This document shows positions 21,161 to 30,907 of a DNA stretch of 64,000 bases, in pieces. A program made the translations under genes and the position numbers. The notes under the pieces were generated by a model. It was not told where the DNA came from and made no database searches. It worked only from the letters and a program-made list of their open reading frames with translations. The DNA is from Paracentrotus lividus (taxonomy: Eukaryota > Echinodermata > Echinoidea > Camarodonta > Echinidae). The stretch lies in contig CALNVZ010000794.1 of NCBI GenBank assembly GCA_940671915.1, positions 32,409 to 96,408 on the forward strand, given 5' to 3'. How positions within the stretch are numbered: position 1 is the stretch's first letter; each line of letters opens with the position of its first letter.

Positions 21161-22597
21161 TAGCGAAATTTTTCGGAATGATAGCGCTGGAAATATGGAT
21201 ATTATGTGGCTACCTGGTGGTTGTGCATGTATTTGGTGGACTAGGATTTATATCACTGGGATAAACAATAAATGGTACCCGGTGACACTGGACTACAAAT
21301 GTTTCAGTGTGAAGCTCTGCACACCAGTATTTCAGACATGTCAGATTCCAGACCCCGGAGGGAAAGACGGGGAAGACGAGTTCAGCTCTTATGGCAGGTC
21401 AATTGCGCCCAAGTGTCTCTTTTGTTTCTTTGCAGAACCATGCAGTGAACAGAGCTATCATCGGGTTGGGGAACCCAGTGCATGGCAGTGGAGATTGAGT
21501 GCTGGTTCGACTAAGCCGAGTGGATCCCTTTTGCCGTGGATTACAGGAGGTTTCTTAAACCTATGGGCGCATATCATTGATACATCATATAGCACAGTGA
21601 AGCAAGTCTGCCAGGATGACTTGCTACTACAGTATCAGGTGCGTATCCAGGATTTGGCACCCCGGGGGCCCGATGTTATTTTGATTTTGGCGCCCCCAGT
21701 GGTGGATCCAGAAAGGAACCAAGTTCAATGGGAGCCGTTTACAGGAGGAGTCCAGGCTGAAACTAATATACGTAGAGGTGAACGTAGATGTTCAGGGCAA
21801 GTTGGACAGAAAACTGTCGAGATGAACCGCCATGCCTGAGCTTGCCTGGCGTCAAAAATATGATTAGGAAGCGGCACATCCCTTCAATATGGTGCCAAAT
21901 GGTAGAGCCTACAGGACAGCAAGCACCTGCTAGCAAGTTTTGAGAGACAGAATTAAGCAAGAAAGTAGGAATTGGCTTCACCCGTTTGCATAGGCGGGGA
22001 GGCTGGCAGGCTACTTATGTTTATAAGGATTCATTAGGTGCGAATATTTTGTTGTGACACCTACAGTGTTAATTTGTAAGTTCTTAAGTAAACCAGAACA
22101 TTGATACTGGTGGTGAACGGGTTTACTTTGATATGCAAGTAATGATTAAAAGCCACTGTAGGGAGTAAGAGAAAGAGGCAAATGTTGGATTTGTGGGCCA
22201 ATTTAGCAGTATATTTACATCTTGATGCGATTGTGTGTGAACTATAATCATGTCATGTATGTGAAGCTCAATGTTATAGTGACGTCATATTTGGATTGAT
22301 AGTGATAATCTGTAACAATGTTGTTAACGGTCAGTTACCCACTGTGTAATTGTGTCGAGCTATGGTGCCTCATATCGAATCAATAGTAGGCCTAACCCCT
22401 TTTGGTCTAGATATGGTGCTAATTTGGTCAGGTAGATGGAATACGAGACCGGCGTTTAAATGATGATATGTATTGAATAGATTGGCTCCAATTGTAATCG
22501 GCGGTAGTTTTGGAGTAATAGGCAGATAAAGTAAATTAGTTCCATGAATATGGTCTTAAGAACGAAAGTGACGAATTAGTTATTTGGCGGCCGTTCA
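21161..22597. other. Interior between direct repeats; no recognised gene
   Basis: A 214-codon open frame (21195-21839, +) has no recognisable domain and an unconvincing composition. At 21985-22010 one copy of the AGGCGGGGAGGCTGG word appears, as in the array at 23870. Confidence 0.4.
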
Positions 22598-22599
22598 TA

Positions 22600-23565
22600 T
22601 AAACCCCTCAAAAAATGTCTTGCAATTCAACTTTGAGCCCTCATATCTTTTATTTGATTGTTTATGATGGTTAAATTTGATACATTGGAAAGTTGATTTA
22701 TTCTTTGTCACATTGATACCCCATTTGTGATGGTTTATGTTATGCTTGAATGCACAGTTCTCGCAAACTGAATGAAAGTCAGAAAAGGAAAGTTGCAAAA
22801 TGAATGGCTATTGCTTACATCGAGTTCTTAACTGTATAAAAGGTTTTTGTGTTCTTGTGTTTGTTTTGGTTTGCGCGTTAGGCGCTCAATACAATGTTGG
22901 ATACTCTTGGTTGAATGTCAAATAATGTTTCAGGTAATTTAAGGTAGTATTGTTGTTAATTTGTTTGTAAAAAGAACTGTTTTAATAACCAGCGAGTGGT
23001 TTGAGCATTACTTTTGTTATTGGTTACATACAGGTTATTGCAAGTTCCAGCATAAACAAATTCGCTACTCATCTCTTTTTCATCCATCTCCAACAAACAA
23101 AGCAAGCAGTATCAAAACAAACTTTTTTTTTGTCCATTTCAGCACACAATCGTTCTCTGTTCTTGAACCGATCTCAACATTTGATAAGCGCGCCATCCTA
23201 GCTTTATCAACGACTACTCATGAAAAATAAGCACTGCCAAGCAAAAAGCTTGGGCAAGGCACATTTCTTCTTCCAAACAATAAGTGAAAACATTGAGGAA
23301 TAATACATGACCCATTTAATGATACTCAATAGAAACTCTGCCTTTCAACAATAGCCATTCATTTGGCAACTTTCCACTTTTGACTTTGATTTGTATTCGG
23401 GAATACTGTGCATTCAAGCATTGCACAACCTTTACAAATGGGGTATCAGTGTAAAGAGGAATAAATGAACTTTCCAATGGTATAAAATTAATGAATTATA
23501 GATAATTAACAAAAAAGATACGAGGACTCAAAGTTGAATTGCAAGACATTTTTTTAAGGGGTTTA
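22600..23565. mobile_element. TA-flanked inverted-repeat MITE (966 bp)
   Basis: The ends TAAACCCCT and AGGGGTTTA are flanked by TA (22598-22599 and 23566-23567). The inverted arms reach about 230 bp: GTCTTGCAATTCAACTTTGAG, ATGCACAG and CAATAGCCATTCAT recur in complement on the other side. There is no transposase. Confidence 0.8.
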
Positions 23566-23567
23566 TA

Positions 23568-23866
23568 AATATATGCTCGTTTGGCGGTAATTTGTTAAAT
23601 TAGGCCACCAAATATCCACTGCATTGTCGTGTTCAAGTCTAGTGATCATTTGTCATCTGATAATTTTTGACCCCACTCGATTTTTACAGGCGAGGGGGTG
23701 CCATATATATTTAGTTGAATTTGTTCGCATGTCAATTCATAGGTTTCCGGCCCAATTTGATTTGAATGCGGGCGGATCGACCTAGTTGTACCTACATATT
23801 AATTCTCAAACTCTGTAAACCGGAAGTAAATTAGGGTGTCACGTTTTAATGTTACGGCTTACCTGA
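23568..23866. other. No gene seen
   Basis: Contains one isolated, diverged unit of the next array (ACTCGATTTTTACAGGCGAGG near 23676). Confidence 0.4.
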
Positions 23867-24325
23867 TCTTACAGGCGGCGAGGCTGGTATATGGGTTTAT
23901 GATGATTTGATGTAATGTGTTATATCTGTTCTGTGTTATTGCATGGTATACTATGTTTAGGCCTCACTCGATTTCAGAGGCGGGGAGGTCGATATATTAT
24001 AGCTTTATGTCTCACTCGATTTCAGAGGCGGGGAGATGGTATAATATGCTAGTAATACGTTTTGGCCTGACTCGATTTCAGAGGCGGGCAGGCTGGTAAC
24101 ATGGTTTTATGTCTCACTCGATTCCATAGGCGGGGGGATGGTATCATGTTAACGTATCATGGGTATCATAGGCAATAACACAAACATGAAATGAAATTGA
24201 ATGATATACGTTTAGGCCTCACTCGATTGCATAGGCGGGGAGGCTGTTATCTGTTTATGATGAAATTGAATGATATACGTTTAGGCCTCACTCGATTGCG
24301 AAGGCGGGGAGGCTGATATCTGTTC
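23867..24325. repeat. Tandem array, core CACTCGATTTCAGAGGCGGG
   Basis: Seven units of 45-100 bp, each with CACTCGATT, AGGCGGGGAGGCTG and a following GGTATA/TTTATGATG part. The last two units (24213 and 24285) are nearly identical over 70 bp, which shows recent expansion. Confidence 0.85.
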
Positions 24326-24340
24326 ATGATATTGTATATA

Positions 24341-26332
24341 AACACAACACAAAAAGAAAGTTCCCCCTATTTCAAATATCAATAATTTTTTTAATAGGAG
24401 GAGTTCAAAAAAATCTAATTATATGTCCATGTAGATAATTTAATTAGCTACCATGGGAGTGAATTTTAGGAAAAATCATGTTGTCATGCTTCAGTGAGCA
24501 ATGGTTGAATGCAAAAATGTCATTTTTTGAAGTTTGCAAGCCTAAAATCACAACTTTGATTCAATAATATCGGACCAAATTTTTAGATTTTAAATATTTC
24601 AAGCATCAGAATGTACGCAAAACGTGCATCCAAACATACGCAAAGGACATTTGCGTAAAATTTCACGGTTGAGTGAGCATGCAGCAAAAAATGCCAAAAC
24701 TGCGATTTTTACATTTTATCCATGGTGAAATTGATCAAATATGATGAGATTCATGTCTAGAAAGAGTGTTTTAACTTTTGCAAAAAAAATAATCAATTCA
24801 CGGGTGAATGAACACCATAAAATACCATGTGAAAAACACTAAGTAAGTATTTTTCCATTTTGTACACTAAAAATCAAGTGAATATCTGTTTTTGTATTAT
24901 TTTTATAACCGGTGCACGTGTGTACATGATCCTATTGCATTTATTAAAACTTTTATGCTTCAGTGAGCACGTGGCACTGGAAAAGCTGTTTTTTTTTTTA
25001 TTTAGAGACCAAAATTAAATTGCTAACTTTGCTTAACCATAACAATTCGTTTGAAAGTATTCATTTAATTTCATTTTCGCAAAAATCCCGATTTTTTATG
25101 CTTCAGTGAACACAAGATATGAGAAAAAAAAAGGAAAAAGGAAGAAAGTTTATGGCCCTGGCACCGCCTAATGGTAAGTCCGATTCTCAATTTGACCAAA
25201 GTTCCTGTTAGTTAATGACTTCTTAAAGATTTGTGTCAAGTTTCAGGAATTAACTCACAGTATAACGAACAAAAAATTGACAATGAAAATGAGCAATATT
25301 TGACGTTTGTTCACTTAATAATGTTCAAACTCTATACGTAAAGTCAATGGGGAGGAAATCAATAGTGAACAAAAGTCAAATATTGCCCAATTTCATTGTA
25401 ATTTTTTTGGTCGTTATACTGTGAGTTAATTCTCGAAACTCGGCACAAATCTTTAAGAAGTCATTAACTAACAAGAACTTTGGTCAAATTGAGAATCAGA
25501 CGTACCATTAGGCCGTACCAGGGCGGTAAACTTTCTTCCTTTTTTCATGTTTTTCTCATATCCTGTGTTCACTGAAGCATAACAATCGTGATTTTTGCAA
25601 AAATGAAATCAAATGAATACTTTCAAACGAATTATTATGGTTAAGCAAAGTAAGCAATTTAATTTTTGTCTCTACATCAAAAAACAGCTTTTCCAGTGCC
25701 ACGTGCTCACTGAAGCATGACAGTTTTAATAAATGCAATAGGATCATGTACACACGTGCACCGGTCACAAAAATAATACAAAAACAGATATTCACATGAT
25801 TTTTAGTGTACAAAATGAAAAGAATACTTACTTAGTGTATTTCACATGGTATTTTCTGGTGTTCATTCAACCGTGAATTGATTTAAATTTTTTGCAAAAG
25901 TTAAAAACACTCTTCCTAGACATGAATCCCATCATATTTGATCAATTTTACCATGCCAAAAAAGTAAAAATCGCAGATTTGGCATTTTTGCTGCATGCTC
26001 ACTCAACCGTGGAATTTTACGCAAACGTCCTTTGCGTATGTTTGGAAGCACGTTTTGCGTACATTATGATGCGTGAAATGCTTAAAATCTGAAAATTTGT
26101 CCGATATCATTGAATCAAAGTTGTGATTTTAGGCTTGCCAACTTCAAAAAATGACATTTTTGCATTCAACCATTGCTCACTGAAGCATGACAACATGATA
26201 TTTCCTAAAATTCACTCCCATGATCGCTAATTAAATTCCCTACATGGACATATAATTAGATTTTTTGAACTCCTCCTATTCAAAAAATTATTGATATTTG
26301 AAATAGGGGGAACTTTCTTTTTGTGTTGTGTT
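24341..26332. mobile_element. Fold-back palindromic element, copy 1 (1,992 bp)
   Basis: The whole element is one long inverted repeat. AACACAACACAAAAAGAAAG at 24341 is matched by its complement ending at 26332, and the arms stay alignable to a centre near 25330. TA flanks both ends (24339-24340 and 26333-26334). Each arm contains diverged repeats of GCTTCAGTGAGCA. There is no ORF of note. A second copy is at 39357-41099. Confidence 0.9.
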
Positions 26333-26334
26333 TA

Positions 26335-26489
26335 TATATGTGGTATTTTGTTCTGACACCTCAAATGATAATTGGCAATTAAGCGGCCATCACAAAGTTT
26401 CAATAAAGCCACGACATAACCGCAAATACCGTGTTTGTTATTTTGTCAGCCTTGAATAATAAAATTTAAAGAGTCAACGACGATTTAGA
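26335..26489. other. No gene seen
   Basis: Short AT-rich link with CAATAAAGCC. Confidence 0.35.
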
Positions 26490-26792
26490 ATGGTTTATTA
26501 AATGGCTGATAAAATGTGGGTCGATTAAAATGTTTACATGTTGAAATTGGGTGCCAGGAATGTAATGTACGCATTTATTGTTGACCCAGTTCTATTGAAC
26601 CGTTGGCGCGCCCGGAATGTAACATACGCGGGTATTGTATCACATTGTTGACGCTTCTGCGTAAACAGGTGGTCATATGCGAATTGGAATGTGCGCGTTA
26701 TTTCTGCAAGGCTTACAAACAGTGGCTGAACATGCATCATTCTTCGTCGTGGTTTTCTTGTGATCGGACGCTTATATGTTTGAGTGAAAATT
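26490..26792. repeat. ~300-bp direct repeat, right copy (partner 20858-21160)
   Basis: Same sequence as 20858-21160 up to GAGTGAAAATTT, after which the two copies diverge completely. The flanks of the two copies are unrelated. Confidence 0.8.
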
Positions 26793-27130
26793 TTACCCAC
26801 CACCTCCCCATCCAACCTTAAAATAAGTTTGATTGTATGATGGTCAGAGCAAGAAATGATTGGTTGCTATATGTGCACATACGGAAATAAAGGTTTGATG
26901 TGAAGTAGCGGATGTCCGTAAAAAAATTGACGTTGGCATTGGAGAGTTGGGTGCAGGATGTGTCGTAGTTGAATTATTTAACCACGCTGAGGTCGTGGAT
27001 TTGGCATTTGGTATAACATGTAATTATGTTCTTCAGTCAATCTGGTCATGCTGGTACTTTTATTTTGCGTTATACCATTTGGTAATGAAAAGCAATACAT
27101 TGTGTTTCCAAAGACCTAAAGGAAATTTGA
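26793..27130. other. No gene seen
   Basis: No recognised feature before the TA microsatellite. Confidence 0.35.
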
Positions 27131-27141
27131 CATATATAATA

Positions 27142-27203
<62 letters not shown>
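27131..27203. repeat. (TA)n microsatellite
   Basis: About 70 bp of TA dinucleotides with two slips. Confidence 0.95.
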
Positions 27204-27208
<5 letters not shown>

Positions 27209-27287
27209 GAATTCTGCGTCGGTTTTATGATTAACTAAAAAGAAATACAGTTTAAATGAAAAACCGTATAGCCTAAGGCAAATAAAT

Positions 27288-27326
27288 TTTTCCGATATTT
27301 CGGGCATAGCCCTTTGTCAAGGAATG
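27288..27326 (-). ncRNA. Degenerate hammerhead-ribozyme-like core downstream of a Penelope relic
   Basis: On the minus strand TTGACAA, AGGGC TAT GCCC, GAAAT occur in the order of the hammerhead core (CUGANGA, stem II, GAAA). At least one core position is changed (G8 read as A), so it should not cleave. Penelope-like elements are known to carry hammerhead motifs, and this one lies 3' of the GIY-YIG ORF. The match is short, hence the modest confidence. Confidence 0.4.
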
Positions 27327-27475
27327 ACAAATTTATTGTGCGTCAACTTCATAAATAGAAAATGCAAAAACGCGCCAAAAAAAGGTCGCGTTAAGCAACA
27401 AAAAGGGTACGCCCCAAACGTGACGTAACAATACATCAGAGGAAGAGAAGGGTAATAGAAGGACAGGGAGGCAAA

Positions 27476-27682
27476 AGGAAAGAGAAAGAAAAAGAAAGAG
27501 AAAAAGAAACGAGAGGGGGAAGAGAGGCAGAGAGTCAGGAGAGGAAAAAAAGAAAGGCAACAGATAGAAAGGAGAAGATGAGGGAGAAAGAGGAAGGAGA
27601 AAGAGGAAGGGGGGCTGGAGGAGGACAAAAGGGAAAAAAGAGAAAGAAGAGAAAAGAAAAGAAAAGAAAAGAAGAGAAAAGA
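27476..27682. repeat. Purine-rich (GAAA/AGAG) tract
   Basis: About 200 bp almost wholly A and G on the + strand. It makes long Ser/Phe/Leu-rich false frames on the other strand. Confidence 0.85.
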
Positions 27683-27683
27683 A

Positions 27684-28070
27684 TTACGTGATGGGAAATG
27701 AGCGAAACGAAACATTGATCCCTCTAGGTTGGAGGCAACCAAGGCGAAAAATCATACGTTCTTCTTCCTGCTTGCGAACTTCGTCGTTATTGAATGAACT
27801 ACGGACTACAGATACTTCAAAGTCCTTGATATTGTGATCGTTGGAATTGAAATGAGCAGCGACAGGTAATCCAGTGGTGTTGAGTCGAATAGACCTCAAA
27901 TGTTCAGTCACACGATCAGCGAGTCTCCTCTTGGTTTCCCCGATGTAGAGTTGCTGACATTTCTTGCAATGAATGGCATAAATGCAATCGTTGGTAGTGC
28001 ACGTGAACTTGCCGTGGATAGTCCACGGCCTTGAATAAATGAGCCTTGAATAAATGAGGTATGAAATCAC
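27684..28070 (-). mobile_element. Penelope-like element relic: GIY-YIG endonuclease
   Basis: The 128-codon minus-strand frame reads CIYAIHCKKCQQLYIGETKR, then RLADRVTEH, PVAAHFNSNDHNIKDFEV and EERMIFRLGCLQPRGINV. This is the GIY-YIG nuclease found at the C-terminus of Penelope-like retroelements, including the paired Cys just before the YIG motif. The frame is open, but the reverse transcriptase that should precede it is absent. A 16-bp direct duplication (CTCATTTATTCAAGG unit) marks the break at 28025-28060. Confidence 0.88.
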
Positions 28071-28079
28071 ATCTACAAC

Positions 28080-28741
28080 TCATACTCTATCCAACTCTGA
28101 AAAGATAATTGGGGGTTGCCGTTCATCCTGAAGAATTATTCAGGACTTTTTGTAGGTATGTTTTTGGCCAAAAATGGCATATTTTGGCAAAATTGACAAA
28201 ATTTGCGTGCGCGTAGTTCCAACTTGAACAGATGATCATTTGATTATGAATAGTCTAAACATAGTGATTATGGTGTCAAATTGTTGTGAATATTATCAAG
28301 ATTACTTTAAGAGCAAAAAAAAATCGATGATCTCAAGCTGCATTCTTCCCCGACGCGCATGAATGCGCGCAAAATCGTGCGCGCGCATTTTTTCTTGAAA
28401 TGCTTAAAATGACCTGAAACTTACTCTAAATTGGCCAAAAGGGTATTTTGAACATTTTTAATTAATGCACGCGCGTTATAACTTAAAAGATGCGCTTCAA
28501 TTTGAAGTTTATGGGTACTAAATATTTTTAATCAATGATTATTAGTTATGAAGTTATGATTGATAATGTGATTTTACAAAATGGCGTCTAGATGACGTCA
28601 CATTATGCTAATGAGCTAGAAATTTTTTAGTGCTCAGATTTTACAATGATCTATCATTGCTGAAAATTTGAAATACTTTAATGCATTATTTTTTTTAGTT
28701 ATCGTGTCTACAAGAATTGTACAGAAGAATAAAAAATAAAG
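28080..28741. other. No gene seen
   Basis: AT-rich DNA with a GCGCGCGCATT stretch near 28375 and a TGACGTCA at 28594. Nothing recognised. Confidence 0.4.
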
Positions 28742-29756
28742 ACAAGAACTGCAATCGTTGACATAAACGATGTGCGTGCATTGACGCTTTGACTAAAATA
28801 ATTATATCAAGGATTATAAAAATGTAAACGTATATTTTGAAATATATTGGTAAACAGAAATAGCCTTCACATGTAGAACAAATGTGTGTTAACCGATTGC
28901 GATTTGTGTACGTTGTTGAGTTTTTATCTTTATCCTTTTCCTCCATGGCGTTCCATAGTAATCTGAGCACTTGTGGCTTTCTCGATTTCGCGATTATGAA
29001 GCAAGCTGGTATAATGGTTTCTACAAAAACTGGATTTACTCAAAATTTTCTGTTGCAACCTATATTATATTTGGTATCAATGGAAAGGCAATTTCAATGC
29101 GGTCATTGTGATGTCAATTTCATAAGTAAATATGGAACAACAATAACGATATGCCTTGTTACGTAATGCATTGTAAATTCGCTATTTTTTGTCCATAACT
29201 TTTTGATGACGTCATCAAATTTTACAAAAATTGACAGATAGTTGTGAAATGTATTGGTACATATGCCTGCTAAGTTTCAAGTCCCTAGATTAAATATTTG
29301 CAATTTTGGGGGGAAGTTAAACTTGATTTCCTGGTATTGATAATTTTTTACGTTCCACGATATTTTTGAGCAATTTGGTCAATAAATCGATATATTTTTC
29401 TTTACATTGCTGGAAAGGACATAGTCTGAAGTACCTAATTCCAGAAAAGGGTACGGTTTTAACAACCCACAACGCAGATGCAGCGTCTTGGATTATAGCC
29501 AAACTTTGAAACTTTAGAGGGCGCTATTTGCATTTTGCGTATTTTCTGGAGCGTGAAACATGTGGAGTGTGTGCACATTTATTAGAATAACATGCCCTGA
29601 AAATTTGAAGCAAAATGAAATTGATTTCAGGAAGTTATAGCCATTTTTGTGTGGTTTTAGTCACAATTTTTTTATTTCATAACGGAGTTGATTTTTGAAA
29701 TTAATTTAAATATTGAAGATATTTTTTAAATGAAAAGTGATTGGATACATAATAAA
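28742..29756. repeat. ~1.32-kb tandem unit, copy 1, left part
   Basis: From AGAACTGCAATCGTTGACAT the sequence parallels 35571 onward: GATGTGCGTGCATTGACGC, CAATGGAAAGGCAATTTCAA, TTTTTGTCCATAACTTTTTG, ACATTGCTGGAAAGGACATA, GTTATTGGATACATA-type end. It is interrupted at 29757 by the LTR element and resumes at 35264. Confidence 0.85.
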
Positions 29757-29915
29757 CGCCAATATATTCATTGGGTTATGTTGAATGTGAAAGTGCGCCA
29801 TCTGTGGTCGCCCTCTTAGCCCCATCGCTCGAGTAATAAAACAACGTCACCTCAAAGTAGCTTAGTGTATTTCTTTATTTATTTCACAATTAGTGTAATT
29901 GTTCAACTAATGGCG
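29757..29915 (+). repeat. 5' long terminal repeat (159 bp)
   Basis: Begins CGCCAATATATTCATTGGG and ends CAACTAATGGCG. Contains AATAAAACAACG as a possible poly(A) signal. Ends form the short inverted pair CGCCA/TGGCG instead of TG/CA. Confidence 0.88.
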
Positions 29916-29935
29916 TGGTGACAGCTTGGTCTGAT
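29916..29935 (+). promoter_or_regulatory. Putative primer-binding site
   Basis: TGGTGACAGCTTGG abuts the 5' LTR. The first seven bases equal the start of sites primed by tRNA-Trp (TGGTGAC); the rest does not match it, so the primer is uncertain. Confidence 0.45.
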
Positions 29936-30067
29936 CTCACCCGTCGAGTTAACACGCTACCAAAGTAATTTAACCCTATAAATTGGGGCTAGGCTCGCCG
30001 TGTTCTATCGGTGGTAGACGAGAGGTTCCTTAATTGTAATACGTTGTTTAGTCCCACCCGCACAGAA

Positions 30068-30907
30068 ATGTGTCAGCCAAGGGCTAGGGCTGTATTGGCC
30101 GATGCAGCAGTCGCGGTGCTTGCTACACCTAGAAATAGGGCCTGGCATCCGACTAGCAGGCCATCGCAAATAATTTTGCATGAATCATCTGTACATCTTT
30201 GTAATTCTAAATCATCTCATTCTGTACATACTTGTAATTCTAAATCATCTGTACATAAATCTACATGTAATTCTAAATCTAAGCCATGTGTCTGTGCCAC
30301 TACCGTTGAGAATCATGAAATTTCTGTAGAATTACGAAGTGGCTCTCAAATCAATCTAATCACAGAATCTGTTGCTGATCATTTTGGTTTTGATGTACTT
30401 GTTGATGATTTTGGGTTCGATGATTATTTGTGTGATAATGGTGTTCCATTAATTAGTCTTGTTGACCAGACTCGTGTTGTTGGATTGACTGATTTCACGT
30501 TGCTATTTAAGGGACGTGAACTGTGGTTCGAGGGTGTAGTTGTTCAGGATGACTACCTCGAAGGTACTTGTGTTGATGTCATTGGTGGAGCCCCCCTCAT
30601 GGTTGTGAATGACGTGTCGGTTCGTCCCTCCAAGAAACAGATCATGTTTGGGGATGACGTTACCTGTTATTATGGCCCATCGTCCCGTCCATCGCGGACT
30701 CCGGTGTTTGAATCAATCATTCAGTGTGAAGAGGAAGTGCGTGTGGATACAACTCACACTAATCTCAAAATGGAAATAGATGAGGAGGATGTGAAGAATT
30801 GTAATGCTGGGTTGAGCATGGACACTAATACACTAGGGAATACACTCGCATCATTAGACCTAGATGACTGCTCATCACAGAAAGTGAAAGTGAGGATGGT
30901 AGAGTAG
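30068..30907 (+). CDS. LTR-element ORF1: retropepsin-like protein with altered active site
   Basis: A frame of 279 codons starts at ATG 30068 (it is open further upstream). The N-terminal part has repeats of the type CNSKSS..VH. The middle part follows the retroviral aspartyl protease plan: VELRSGSQINLI stands where the family has a D-[ST]-G active site followed by a hydrophobic run, and later VDVIGGAPLMVVNDVSVRPS with a following IMFGDD resembles the conserved C-terminal part of the fold (IIGxPFL, SIRPxx). The catalytic Asp is replaced by Arg, so the enzyme should be inactive if the alignment is right. The C-terminus is acidic. It ends at 30907, overlapping the next frame. Confidence 0.6.
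   Translation: MCQPRARAVLADAAVAVLATPRNRAWHPTSRPSQIILHESSVHLCNSKSSHSVHTCNSKSSVHKSTCNSKSKPCVCATTVENHEISVELRSGSQINLITESVADHFGFDVLVDDFGFDDYLCDNGVPLISLVDQTRVVGLTDFTLLFKGRELWFEGVVVQDDYLEGTCVDVIGGAPLMVVNDVSVRPSKKQIMFGDDVTCYYGPSSRPSRTPVFESIIQCEEEVRVDTTHTNLKMEIDEEDVKNCNAGLSMDTNTLGNTLASLDLDDCSSQKVKVRMVE

Noticed and set aside
21195-21839. 214-codon ORF on the + strand
   Set aside because: No domain, mixed composition and no related copy; length alone is weak evidence in this GC-richer patch.
20858-26792. Classical LTR retrotransposon bounded by the 300-bp repeats
   Set aside because: No TG/CA ends, primer site, purine tract, target duplication or pol motifs.
20902-26815. Near-identical 68-93 codon minus-strand ORFs at 20902 and 26534
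   Set aside because: Their identity comes from the direct DNA repeat; no domain and no sign of coding constraint.
27317-27742. 141-codon minus-strand ORF rich in Phe, Leu and Ser with apparent membrane spans
   Set aside because: It is the complement of the GAAA/AGAG tract; low complexity, not a gene.
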